Source: Fragilaria crotonensis (Eukaryota > Bacillariophyta > Fragilariophyceae > Fragilariales > Fragilariaceae). From it: a stretch of 64,000 bases of DNA. A program made the position numbers and the translations under genes. The notes below the pieces were generated by a model. It saw nothing but the letters and a program-made list of their open reading frames with translations. It was not told the DNA's origin and made no database searches. Below, in pieces: positions 33,328 through 42,687 of this stretch. Every line of letters starts with the position of its first letter. The first letter of the stretch is position 1. The stretch spans positions 1 through 64,000 of the forward strand of contig JAKSYS010000001.1 in the NCBI GenBank assembly GCA_022925895.1. Reading direction: 5' to 3'.

Positions 33328-33413
33328 CACTGTCCAATGTTCCCCCTTTGCCCATGTCGCGATTGTAATCATATAATAATTCATGATTCGAAAGGCAGCA
33401 TGACCAGCTCGCA
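32485..33413. other. Intergenic DNA with a TCTG microsatellite
   Basis: About 930 bases without a recognised gene. GTACTCCGAGTAGA-like motifs are scattered. Near 33281-33327 a CTGT repeat runs for about eleven units. The last 60 bases before 33414 presumably hold the promoter of the fucosyltransferase-like gene. Confidence 0.45.
33281..33327. repeat. (CTGT)n microsatellite
   Basis: A pure run of CTGT/GTCT tetranucleotides beginning after TTGCGTCTGTCGT. It is in intergenic DNA and likely length-variable. Confidence 0.9.
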
Positions 33414-34658
33414 ATGAGGCGTTACCGACGAGCCATCGCGGCTTTGTTGTTGGCGAGCGTAGCTATATCGTTTCAAGTAGCGCATGTGCAGCTACAGTCG
33501 TCAACAGATCCGATTACGTCGACGAACCATGGGATTTTGCCCGTACATCCCAAGTCCTTCTCCCACCCTTCAAAAGGCTCTCTGATCCCAACGATTCGAG
33601 GAACAAATGACACGTCCCATCGCTTGTGGCTTCACGTAAACGATATTTCTGAAGGAATGGCCAACTGGAGAATCGCTATTGTCGAACTCCTGCTAGTTGC
33701 AAAACAAATTGGTGCTGCGTTTGTTGAACCTTGTATCTTGCAGGGCAGGGTAACATCATGTCACAAAGTTAAGCAAAACCAGGTCAGATTGAGTGACGTC
33801 TTTGACTTGAATAAGCTTCGTGAAGTTCATCCGTGGATCATCTCGCAAGAAGACTATGAGATTGGCACGGTAAACGTGACACCAACCAACGTCTTTGTTT
33901 TTTGTATGCACGAAGGCAACCCTTCACCAGCGACAGTGTGTCTCCGTGATGGAGCGAGGCTTGCCAATTTCTACAATTCAGAGACCAACAGCATCTTGGA
34001 AGAAGCCTTACAGCAGCAGGATCCATCGATAATTGAAATTCACGCCTATCGCAAGGGTGGCTTTGCCAAGGCCCAATTGCAACAGGGCGAGGAGAAGCTC
34101 ATAAACGCCTCGTTGGTACAGCAATCATTGGAAGATAATCTACAGTTTCATTCCAAACACTATCGACACGTCGCAAGTTTGCTTCGAAAGCTGAACATCG
34201 AGGACGACTATCACGTGATTCACTGGCGCGCCGAAGTGCTACATATGAACTACCCAAATTGCGCCGATCAACTCGTAAAGGCCAAGAACCTCATGTCAAG
34301 GAGTGTCAAGGTTCCTACGATTCTCATCTCAAGCCTTAATCAGAACCCTTCGTACCAATGGGGAGGAGGTGGCTTCACGAGGGCAGGATCTGCAATCGCA
34401 CTTCGGTCGTTGACGGAAGCTCACGGTTTCCTGAAGTTAGACACTGTCAACGACAAGCCTGTGGACGATATGATATACCTGGCCGTATGGGACCAGATAG
34501 TGGCCCAAAATGCCACTAATTTTGCAACATGCACGAAAGCCTGCAAGGCCAAGCGTTCATGCAAGGCTTGCAACTATCAAGGGAGCTTTGGTGAAGTCGC
34601 CATTCATGCAAGGACGAAAGTTGGTCGAGGGAGTCACCAGTGCTGGCCAACAAAATGA
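33414..34658 (+). CDS. O-fucosyltransferase-like glycosyltransferase, type II membrane protein
   Basis: 414 residues. The N-terminus RRYRRAIAALLLASVAISFQ is a short cytosolic basic tail plus a membrane anchor, as in Golgi/ER glycosyltransferases. The core begins with HVNDISEGMANWRIAIVELL and a cysteine-containing loop. A later YHVIHWRAE stretch corresponds to the conserved HxR-type donor-binding segment of GDP-fucose O-fucosyltransferases (usually HxRxxx). The C-terminal half is rich in cysteines (CTKACKAKRSCKAC). Assignment to the GDP-fucose protein O-fucosyltransferase superfamily rests on these two blocks and overall size; the acceptor is unknown. It ends 19 bases from the stop of the convergent DUF6824 gene. 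Confidence 0.62.
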   Translation: MRRYRRAIAALLLASVAISFQVAHVQLQSSTDPITSTNHGILPVHPKSFSHPSKGSLIPTIRGTNDTSHRLWLHVNDISEGMANWRIAIVELLLVAKQIGAAFVEPCILQGRVTSCHKVKQNQVRLSDVFDLNKLREVHPWIISQEDYEIGTVNVTPTNVFVFCMHEGNPSPATVCLRDGARLANFYNSETNSILEEALQQQDPSIIEIHAYRKGGFAKAQLQQGEEKLINASLVQQSLEDNLQFHSKHYRHVASLLRKLNIEDDYHVIHWRAEVLHMNYPNCADQLVKAKNLMSRSVKVPTILISSLNQNPSYQWGGGGFTRAGSAIALRSLTEAHGFLKLDTVNDKPVDDMIYLAVWDQIVAQNATNFATCTKACKAKRSCKACNYQGSFGEVAIHARTKVGRGSHQCWPTK

Positions 34659-34677
34659 GAGACGGAGCAAGTTTTGT

Positions 34678-35724
34678 TCATTCACTGTTATTTAGTCCCT
34701 GGCTAGTTTCCACCTGACTCCTTTTGTCCTCCGTGCTGACTGTTGACTGTATTACGTCAACATTGATCGCTGGGGTAGAATCGCCATCACTAGCTGAGCG
34801 GCCTGCCTTCGTATTGCACATGAGCAGTTCCTGTTGCTGGATAACTCGCCTCAGACGTCGCATAGAAGCGTTGCGCTTTAATGTCAGTAGGGCATCACTG
34901 TATGTAGTGAAAGAGTTACTCCAAGCACTGGCAATGTCGATCTCATGAAACAGACCTGTCGACGTGCTGACAGATAAGAAGCGACCACCAACACTGTGTA
35001 CAACGCGGGCTGTAGCTTGTGCCATACGTAATCTGTCCTTCTTCTTCAACTTTGAAAATGTTCTGATATGGGCATTAACCATGACCAGGAACCGTCGATT
35101 CCCGGTATTGGGGAGGTCCAGAACTCCGACATTTCCATCACCGACAATGATATCGGTGTCTGAAATTTCATCTGCAAGAATCCCAGCCTCAGACTTTGGG
35201 GTTGGAGTGGTCATCGTGGTCACATACCGTGACTCTTTCAGAGCAGACTTTCGAATCGACGATCCGCCAATGGCATGCACTAGCGAGCCATCTGAACCTG
35301 GTATGACGCAGTCGGATTGACTGGAGCTCGATTCGGAAGCCACTTCTTGCGTTCGTTCAGGTTCGCGCGTCTTGGTTGAATCGATGGAGCACATTGCGTT
35401 CATGCAAGATCTGGAAGTATTATCTTTTTCAGGTAGGGTGCTCTGGAAATCGAAGCAAACCCGTTTCTTTTCGGAATTCGATTCGTACGCGTGATAATAG
35501 TGCTTGTCGCATAAATCAGGTTCAGCTGCAGTAGCATTCATGCACATTGTTGTAGCACAGTTGCGGGAACAGGACAGTCGTGGATTACTTCTGTTGCGGA
35601 GTTCGTATGTCTCTTGTTCAGATTGTGGCAAACCTTGTCGCTTTTGTGAGGATTTCAGTTCTTGAGTGAGTAGAAGTCTGTTCACGGGAATGAGCACAGG
35701 ACTTGGCAAGGAACACAGGGACAT
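34678..35724 (-). CDS. DUF6824-domain protein (single domain)
   Basis: 348 residues. The N-terminal half is polar, with two cysteine clusters (CSRNCATTMCMN and DLCDKHYYH) that could bind a metal; this is only an observation. The DUF6824 domain spans about 190-275. It opens with DTDIIVGDGN, has NTGNRRFLVMVNAH and KLKKKDRLRMAQATARVV, and ends VGGRFLSVSTSTGLFHEI. This matches the diatom family pattern of an initial D-V-L-x-G, a GN-R/K-F/Y core and GGRFL. The function of DUF6824 is unknown; the family is greatly expanded in diatoms and is often suggested to be nuclear. A serine-rich tail follows. A second member lies at 42688-44310 in this window. Confidence 0.75.
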   Translation of the reverse strand: MSLCSLPSPVLIPVNRLLLTQELKSSQKRQGLPQSEQETYELRNRSNPRLSCSRNCATTMCMNATAAEPDLCDKHYYHAYESNSEKKRVCFDFQSTLPEKDNTSRSCMNAMCSIDSTKTREPERTQEVASESSSSQSDCVIPGSDGSLVHAIGGSSIRKSALKESRYVTTMTTPTPKSEAGILADEISDTDIIVGDGNVGVLDLPNTGNRRFLVMVNAHIRTFSKLKKKDRLRMAQATARVVHSVGGRFLSVSTSTGLFHEIDIASAWSNSFTTYSDALLTLKRNASMRRLRRVIQQQELLMCNTKAGRSASDGDSTPAINVDVIQSTVSTEDKRSQVETSQGLNNSE

Positions 35725-36067
35725 CAGAAGTGCATAGCCTCTGACTAGTATTCAGATCTCTGTAGGAAACTACATAAAAAAGGAGTGCACGATGTCCCCA
35801 TTTTTAGCTCTGTGTTGTTTCTCTATTTATATGGTCGAAAAATATTGCAAAAAGACTGCGCAGGACAAATTCGAAGCCACATAGAATCGCTTTGAACTTC
35901 GAACACAACGGAACATAGCTGAGAGATGACCCAAAGTTCGTCTCGTCATCACACGAAAATGCGCTTTGTAATGGTGCTGTACACAGTACACAGTGCAGAT
36001 AATAAGTCCGTCCTCATCCAGTCATCCAGGCAACCAATCACAGTAATCAGTATATCGTCAGTCCTGA
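35725..36067. other. Intergenic DNA before the hAT-like MITE
   Basis: Contains no convincing gene. It presumably holds the promoter of the DUF6824 gene at its left end. GTACACAGTACACAGTGCAG occurs near 35980. Confidence 0.4.
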
Positions 36068-36075
36068 GTCCTGAG

Positions 36076-36404
36076 CAGAGACGGGAATTTCTGAAAACAT
36101 CAAACCCATGGGTACCCACGTAAAGCTACGCTCACGGAAGTACCAGCCCAAACCCACCCAGAACCCATACGATCTACCAAGACCTACCCAAACCCACCCA
36201 AACCCAGAAGGCAGTACTGGAGTACATAGTTCTACCACTACCGGTAGCAAACATCTACTGTCATTTTTTGCTATGATTTTGCCGGCCCACCCAGACCCAC
36301 CCATGAAATCCGGAGCTCACCCAAAACCCAAAACCCACCCTTAACCCAATGGGTTTGGGTGGGCCGTGGGTTTGGGTGGGCTGGGTTTGAAATTCCCGTC
36401 TCTG
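36076..36404. mobile_element. hAT-like non-autonomous MITE (329 bases)
   Basis: The terminal inverted repeats are CAGAGACGGGAATTTC at 36076-36091 and its reverse complement ending at 36404. They are flanked by an exact 8-base target duplication, GTCCTGAG, at 36068-36075 and 36405-36412. A CAGAG end and an 8-base duplication are the hallmarks of the hAT superfamily. The interior has no coding capacity. Its two arms carry repeated CCCACCCAAACCC-type motifs in opposite orientation (about 36147-36205 and 36281-36390), typical of subterminal transposase-binding repeats. The perfect duplication suggests a fairly recent insertion. Confidence 0.88.
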
Positions 36405-36412
36405 GTCCTGAG

Positions 36413-36647
36413 TCCTTTTCGGTGCTCATCGAATAAACAGTACAGTAGAAACGGTACAGGAATGGTAGTGGGGTTGTGTTGTTGTGTTGCCAGTAGACTA
36501 CAAGTATGTCATAGGCTGTTGGCTCGTTTCGTGTGCGCGTGGAGAACCGCTCACGAGCACTCCAGTACTACTAGTACCTTGTACTGTGGTATTTTACGTG
36601 TGGGTAAATGGTGGGCGTTCTTCGGGAAGTCACTGGTACTGGTACTA
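36413..36647. other. Short spacer between the MITE and the pogo-like transposon
   Basis: A GTAC/TAC-rich spacer ending in GGTACTGGTACTA, where the transposon inserted at a TA. Confidence 0.45.
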
Positions 36648-36670
36648 CCGTAAATTGCGTAGTTTAAGCT
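36648..36670 (+). repeat. Left terminal inverted repeat of the pogo-like transposon
   Basis: 23 bases, perfectly complementary to 39534-39556. A degraded AGTTTAAGC-like copy recurs a little inside (GTTTAAGCTTTTT near 36679) at this end, with AAAAAGCTTAATC at the other. Confidence 0.88.
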
Positions 36671-36796
36671 CTAGCGGTGTTTAAGCTTTTTCGACGGAAT
36701 TCTGAGGGAATCTCTTGTACATCGTAAAACTGTGAAGTTGCTGTGATACTCGCATCCCTCAAAACTTGATGCGTATGCATATATATGTTATGTATC

Positions 36797-37684
36797 ATGG
36801 ACACTGGCAGCCACCACCCTCCAGGAATCACTGTGGAGATTGTTGGAATTGAGTCCGGCACTAACGGTAGATCATGCTACCAACACGATGTTTGTGGATC
36901 AGTGATTGAAGAGGATGTTGTTGTAAGGCTGAGGAAAATGCAGATCAGGAACAATATTGGAAAGGAAGAAACTGCAATCGCTGCGTTTCACGTTACTGAC
37001 GGCATTGACCAGTGTCGTGTTGGTTTTTTGCCTCGCCATTTTGTGCCTCACGCTTTCTCATTTGATGGTGTTTTGGCACAGGTGACAGAGGTCTACTCTC
37101 CCACGAGCGAAAGTTTGAGCAAACGAAAGAAATTCCATCACAACAAGGGTTGTTGTCTTGCTACACTCATTACAGAATTACCAGCAAGGGCCCCGCGGCG
37201 CAAGCAAACAAGACCACTTGTGCCTTCTTGTCTAAGATTGAAAAAGAATGCGATGATGATGACGATGATGTTGATGATGATCAAACTACTACCGTTTTAC
37301 TTCAAGGAGGATTTGTGAGGTTTGACGATTATGATGATTGTGCAACAACAGCAACAGCAAGCAATATCAGCGCCAACTCGTCCCCCGCCGGCGGCAAACA
37401 AAACGAGAACCGAGCATGCTGGAGCTGCCAGCTCACAAGAGTGCATCGTCACCCCTCCTGCTAGTACCAAGAAAGTTGCAGCAAAAAAGAAAAGTCAAGA
37501 TCTGACACCTTTGAAGCGTAGCAATCGTGCTCTTGACGAGGACAAGAGGTCAAGTTTGACGGCGGTGGCAAAGAAGAGGAGAAAAAAACCAATTTCACTG
37601 GTGCCGGTGAGAAAAAAAACGGGCGGAAGAGTTGGAATGGCGTTACATGAAGGACGGAGTAAGAAAAGTGCCCGTAACCTTTAG
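36797..37684 (+). pseudogene. Accessory gene of the pogo-like transposon, function unknown (frame interrupted)
   Basis: The protein starts MDTGSHHPPGITVEIVGIES (a further in-frame ATG lies at 36785). About 110 residues form a compact beta-rich domain ending in RKKFHHNKGCCLATLITELP. An acidic segment rich in aspartate and a basic lysine-rich C-terminus with RRKKPISLVPVRKK follow. The acidic segment reads best in a different frame from the start and end, so about two compensating frame changes lie between 37150 and 37370. Composition suggests a small nuclear DNA- or RNA-binding protein. I recognise no named domain. Its position inside the inverted repeats and opposite the transposase implies that it travels with the transposon. 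Confidence 0.6.
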
Positions 37685-37907
37685 TGATGACAGTAATGAC
37701 AGTGACTACGAATGCAGTGATGACTAGCTAACGTGCTAACTAAGGTTTCAATTTCGGTTCCTAGCTACAACTACTACTACTACTAAATACTACTAAATAC
37801 TCAATGTGGTTGACTGACTGTCCTCGTTGTGGATTTCTTGATTGGGGGCATTGTTTTCAAGGGCCGCAACAAAGTCATGAGTCGAGGGGAGCGGAGGCAT
37901 TGCTTCA

Positions 37908-39338
37908 TCATCGCTGTCTGACAACGACAACATGCATATGGCTACTAGTACTGGACTCGTTGTCACTATTCTCTTCACTGTCGGATACGTTGTCGTTGTC
38001 GTCGTCGTCGTCGTCGTCGTCGTCGAATTGATTAACAACATGATCATTGTCAGGTGCCGGGGGTAGCGGAAACCATGAGTACTCCGCATGCCTCCATGCA
38101 TTTCTTACCATCTCTTCCGGAAGATCATTCATTGCAAACCGACACCATCGAATAATGTCCGCTCTTGTTGGTGGAGAGGTTGTCCCATGCTCCAGACCTT
38201 CAAGAATCATCCAATTTTCCCACTCACTGCGAGGCCTGTTCTTGAAGGGCTTGCTCACACCAATGTCAACAGGTTGACACAACGATGTGCATCCGCCCGG
38301 GATGTGCTGAACCTCAACACCCAAATTTTGGATTCTGGTCACAACCGATGCCATCATATGGCATCGGTACGCGTCTAAAAATAAAATAGGCATGACTCCA
38401 GGTGGTGCCGTTTCAATGTATGGCTGAAGCATCCGGTCAACCCACACCAACATCGCCTCTTCATCCATCCAAGCAGCGCCTTGGCATAGGTACACCATGT
38501 CTTCCTCATAATTCGGAAACTCCCGCGTCACAATTCGACCGTTTCGGGCACCCTTAAAAATAATCACTGGTTTCAAAACCTTTCCGGATGCAGTGACTGT
38601 CATCGCGAAGGTTGCACGCTTGGTATCGCCTGTAGACCTCCGTACATAGACAGTGCGACGACCAACAATGTCGAGTGCTTTCCTTTTATTGAATGTAAAA
38701 GGAACAGGAGTCTGGTCCATATTAAGAATGTAATCCTGGTGCCGTGTTGGTTCCGAAACCTTCGGACGCACGACATTCACAATAAAATCCAATGCATCTG
38801 CAACCACTTCCTGCGGCGAGGAGCGCTGCGATTCGTTAGTCCCAAGGCGAAAGACAACAAGACCCTGTGCACGAACAAACCTGCGGGCTGAGTGATATTG
38901 GGCCATTCTGGTTTTATCATTGAAATCTCTGGAAATTTGAGCTGCCTTCACCGCCACCATTGGTATTGTTACTCCCATTCCTTTTTCTCTTAGTTCGAAG
39001 ATAAAGGCCAACAAATCTTCTGTATGTTCGGCCAAACAATGCATGCGACCTGAATGCGTACTCTTCGCTCTAATATTGCGTTTCTTCAGCTCCATCATGG
39101 TGTCAGCCTGCTTTGTCCATAGAAGATGCATTGTAGGATGTATGTTGACAGATCTGCAGGCTTCGCAACGCGTCATGCCTTCCTGCTCCATGAGACGTGA
39201 CACTGTGCGAATGATCCCCATCTTCTGTTGGATTGAGAACCTCCTTCTTGTCTTCACTGACGATGCAGGCGGAACATTTGATGGAACTCCATCATCATTG
39301 TTGCTGCTGCTGTCATCCTCTGACGAAGAGGAACTCAT
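37908..39338 (-). CDS. Pogo/Tigger-like DDE transposase
   Basis: 476 residues. A serine/aspartate-rich N-terminus is followed by a Psq-type helix-turn-helix region (about 32-75, RRFSIQQKMGIIRTVSRL...) and a CENP-B-like second DNA-binding region. The DDE_1 catalytic core has aspartates in NMDQTPV (about 207), LFLDAYRCH (about 330) and CQPVDIGVSKPFK (about 365), a DDD triad as in pogo/Tigger enzymes. The C-terminus is strongly acidic with a run of aspartates encoded by a GTC/GAC microsatellite (38000-38025), then histidine/valine. The frame is complete with an ATG start at 39338. The enzyme would excise and insert the element bounded at 36648-39556. Confidence 0.9.
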   Translation of the reverse strand: MSSSSSEDDSSSNNDDGVPSNVPPASSVKTRRRFSIQQKMGIIRTVSRLMEQEGMTRCEACRSVNIHPTMHLLWTKQADTMMELKKRNIRAKSTHSGRMHCLAEHTEDLLAFIFELREKGMGVTIPMVAVKAAQISRDFNDKTRMAQYHSARRFVRAQGLVVFRLGTNESQRSSPQEVVADALDFIVNVVRPKVSEPTRHQDYILNMDQTPVPFTFNKRKALDIVGRRTVYVRRSTGDTKRATFAMTVTASGKVLKPVIIFKGARNGRIVTREFPNYEEDMVYLCQGAAWMDEEAMLVWVDRMLQPYIETAPPGVMPILFLDAYRCHMMASVVTRIQNLGVEVQHIPGGCTSLCQPVDIGVSKPFKNRPRSEWENWMILEGLEHGTTSPPTRADIIRWCRFAMNDLPEEMVRNAWRHAEYSWFPLPPAPDNDHVVNQFDDDDDDDDDNDNVSDSEENSDNESSTSSHMHVVVVRQR

Positions 39339-39533
39339 TGTAAGAACAAGAGCGAAGGAGCAAGATACTAATCAATATGGAGAAACAACAAGAATCAAGT
39401 GATTCCGCGCCATCATTGTTTTGTACTACAAGCCACGTACGTCATGTGAAAGGAATTCTGTTCTTGTAAATCGAAAAAAAGTCATTTTACGTTGATTAAG
39501 CTTTTTGGATGACCGAAACTGTACATTCCCCGA

Positions 39534-39556
39534 AGCTTAAACTACGCAATTTACGG
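39534..39556 (-). repeat. Right terminal inverted repeat of the pogo-like transposon
   Basis: Reverse complement of 36648-36670, followed by TA at 39557-39558. Confidence 0.88.
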
Positions 39557-39558
39557 TA

Positions 39559-40160
39559 GTACTCTGGAGAGTACCCGGGGAATTCAGTGCCATCAGATAT
39601 CAGATACTACTAGATGTGACCAATTATGTTCGGCGTTCGACATCGGCTCAGAGCCTTCACTACGGTACCGTATCGCGTTCGCCAAGCGAAAATGCGTCTA
39701 AGACAGATGCCATCAGTCATGCGAGGGATGTTTCACGCGAATCGAGCGGAGGGTCACAAACTTTGATTGTGTCTCTCGCCGCGATATCATTCCCCAGCAC
39801 GTCATAGTCTCCACACTCCACACCCTCTCTTTCTATGATAGATTGGATTAGACTACTACTAGTAGGACAAACAGGAAACATCGAATCGTGCTCACTCATA
39901 TACTTAAATGAGTTAAGCGACCCACTCACTTTTACGTGTACAATACTTGAGTACATCAAACTCAATCCAAAGCCTTGCTATTTAGGGACTACTTCACCAA
40001 AAACGTTTCGCCTTACCGTCAAATCAAGTAAGGATAAGATGGCATCAACTCCTTAAGTTTCGCAGCACTATCTCTCACTTTTCGAAGAAGCATGAATGCA
40101 TAGAGAGACTTCGGACTTAGCTATGAACAAAACAAATGTACTTCGTGCATGATTTATCTC
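39559..40160. other. Intergenic DNA, no gene recognised
   Basis: About 600 bases between the transposon and the 3' end of the aminotransferase gene. It contains TACTACTAG and GTAC motifs. Short frames on both strands have no recognisable domain. Confidence 0.4.
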
Positions 40161-41596
40161 CTACGCCACCTTCGTAGCCTCGGAAACGTCGCACTCGGCA
40201 AGGACTGCGTCCAACGCTGTTTCCATGACACCCACAGTCTTCTCAATGTTACCGATCTTGTCGAGACCAAACAGACCAATGCGGAAAGTCTTGAGACCTT
40301 CTGGCTCATCAATACGCCACGGCACACCCATCGCAATCTGCAATCCTTGCTCCTTGAAGCGCTGCATCATGACAGGGTTGTCAGTGTTGGCGGGTGAATA
40401 ATACACCAAGACACCGGGCGCTTGAAATCCCGGTGCAGCAACCGAAGTTAACCCACGAGCTTCCATGGCGCCACGGGCCGCCTTACCCAAGGCAATTTGT
40501 CCTTCTTTGAGCTGAGGAATTCCGAATCGAATAGTCTCCACCGAAATTTCGTGAAAATCTCTCAGTGCATCTGTTGGCATGGTAGTGTGGTACCCAAATC
40601 CACCCTTAGCGTAAGTGTCCATAATGGCCGTCCATCTCTTGAGACTCATGGAGAATGATGTTTCTTGCGTCAGGGGCATGCGTGCCACAGCCTTCTCCGA
40701 CATCATCACAAGAGCGGCACATGCAGGTCCAGTCCATCCCTTCTGTGGCGCTGAAATTACAATGTCCACACCCAATTCCTTCATATCCGCCCAGACCGTA
40801 CCAGAGGCGATACAATCCAACACAAACAAGCCTCCAATTTCATGAACAGCTGCGGCGGCCTTCTTAATGTACTCATCGGACAGCATCATTCCGGTGGACG
40901 TTTCGACATGCGGCGCAAAGAGCACGGCCGGGCGTTCGTCCTTAATTTTCTGCACCACATCTTCAATAGGATGCGGTGCGTAGTGGTAATGATCGCTCCC
41001 GTTCGAGGCCTTGACAGGTTGTGCCTTGAGGACGGTGTGACTGCGAGGGATGCTATTGTCTCCGCCCATGTCGAAGATTTCGGTCCATCGGAAACTGAAC
41101 CAACCATTACGAATCACCATGACGTGTTCGCCGGTAGCGAATTGGCGGGCCACTGCCTCCATGCCAAAGGTTCCAGAACTGGATATAAAGGTATGGGTAA
41201 GATGGTTAGGTGAATGATCAATGTTGGGTAAATGAAACGGGTACTGGAACAAAGTTCTCCGTTCCATGACAACAAGTAGCAACAAAGCTTGACAAAGTCC
41301 TACACTCACCCTGGAATGATCGCAACTTTTTCGGCATTGTATGTTGTCTTGAGAAGCATATTCAAGTCCTTCATTACACGTTGAAATGGATCGCTCATGA
41401 GATTCAAAGATCGGTTGGTATGAATGACAGAAAATTCTTGATATTCTCCAAAATCTTTCTTGGACACGACCGGATAATTCAGCAATTCCGAGAAGGCACG
41501 AATTGTGTTGGCCCTGTTTGCTGTCGTTCCTGCTGTTCCCATCGCGATGGGTGCTCGACGCACCACAGTGGCACGAGCGGCGGATCTCATCCACAT
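40161..41596 (-). CDS. Class V aminotransferase (alanine/serine-glyoxylate aminotransferase-like), organellar
   Basis: Two exons, 41596-41310 and 41178-40161, encode 434 residues. The first ~35 are basic and alanine-rich (RSAARATVVRRAPIAMGTAG), a mitochondrial-type transit peptide. The PLP fold is clear: PGSGTFGMEAVARQF forms the phosphate-binding turn and spans the splice site. Asp217 in FVLDCIASG contacts the pyridine nitrogen, and Lys242 in SAPQKGWTGP is the Schiff-base lysine. Class V enzymes of this size include alanine-glyoxylate and serine-glyoxylate aminotransferases, which would place it in photorespiratory or glycine/serine metabolism. Substrate choice cannot be read from sequence alone. 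It is divergent from no close neighbour and followed by intergenic DNA. Confidence 0.9.
41179..41309 (-). other. Intron of the aminotransferase gene (131 bases)
   Basis: On the minus strand the donor is GTGAGT after ATTCCAGG and the acceptor is TATATCCAG before TTCTGGAACC. Splicing restores the invariant PGSGTFGMEA block, which strongly supports the intron. Confidence 0.92.
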
Positions 41597-42687
41597 GGTT
41601 CAGTGCTCGATTTGTGTTGGCTACCTTTGCTTGAAAAAAAAACGACTTGTGATTTGCAACGAGGAGCTGTGTATGATCCAGATCTTGGTCAACTGGTACA
41701 GTATGAATAAAATGATGTGTCGAACCTGCACTGGCTCTTAGCAAGTGACGATCTTCCTAGAGAAGATGCGAACAAAGATTAACGAGACGACGTCAGCGTT
41801 GTGTCAGACGATCTCCGGAGCACGCGAACACGAGTCGTATTTCCTTGCAGCACCACAGAACGTACAACTTTCGAGCTCTGGTAATGCTAAACAATGAAGA
41901 CGTCAGCCTCTTGGAAGAATACCAGCTGCGAAGACGTCACGATGATGCGAATATATAACGATTCGATCCGTTGTCAAGTTTTGTATTCAGTACGTCATCG
42001 TCATAGGTGTTCGCCTCTGTGCATGTACCAGTATGCATGTCTCATAGTAGGACATCTATCTCATATCTCCAATACAGTCAATAGGGTCTGAACTCTGTAC
42101 AGTACTAGAGTGATGCATGAAATACTGCACTACCTTGTACCCAACCGTACATAGGTCCACAACAGTGCTATTGTACTCAAGTACTAGTACTGTCCACTGT
42201 CCAACCAGCTCGTGTATCATATCGTACTGTACAACCTCGGGGGCGTACAGATGGCCTTCTGTAGACTGGGAGTACAAGTACAAGTACTTCTGTACTATGA
42301 ATGCCAGTACAGTAGTATCTAAGGCTGTTTTGGGAATAAGGGCTACGGTGCATTACATTTAACATGTACGAGTGCCAAGTATGTGGTCTTGTAGTACCTT
42401 GTACCACGCTACTGGTACACCTACCGTTGTAGGTCTACGGTAGATTCTAATATAGGGTTGCTGAATGCAGCCAAGTGGAAAGCTTTCGTTCTCTGAAAGT
42501 TGAATTGAGACTACCAGGTAAAATAATCCGAGTAAGATAGTTGTAGTTGTAGTATACTCCGAGTATATAACATGTAAACAAGAGAAGGCTGTACAGCTTA
42601 TGTACGATATGTTAGCGAACAGACGAGTCTATGAAGCAGCAGGACGGACCCATGGCTCCCTATTCCTGTTGTCGGTGGTCGCATGTA
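41597..42687. other. Intergenic DNA with very dense GTAC motifs
   Basis: About 1.1 kb between the aminotransferase start and the 3' end of a DUF6824 gene. No gene is seen. From 42096 to 42420 the tetranucleotide GTAC occurs about 16-17 times, many within TAGTACTGTACA-like partial palindromes. The first 200 bases presumably hold the aminotransferase promoter. Confidence 0.5.

Larger units (their letters stand above)
36648..39556. mobile_element. Pogo/Tigger-like (Tc1-mariner superfamily) DNA transposon with accessory gene
   Basis: The ends are inverted repeats beginning CCGTAAATTGCGTAGTTTAA, with 23 identical bases at 36648 and, reversed, ending at 39556. Each is flanked by TA, the Tc1/mariner target duplication. 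Six more outer bases also match (GTACTA), so the true edge could be a few bases outward. Inside are two convergent genes: the transposase on the minus strand (37908-39338) and a conserved accessory frame on the plus strand (about 36797-37684). The transposase is full-length and uninterrupted, whereas the accessory gene shows frame changes. The length, 2.9 kb, fits an autonomous element. Confidence 0.88.

Noticed and set aside
37804-38101. Serine- or threonine-rich frames at the end of the pogo-like transposase
   Set aside because: They are alternative-frame readings of the GTC microsatellite that encodes the aspartate tract.
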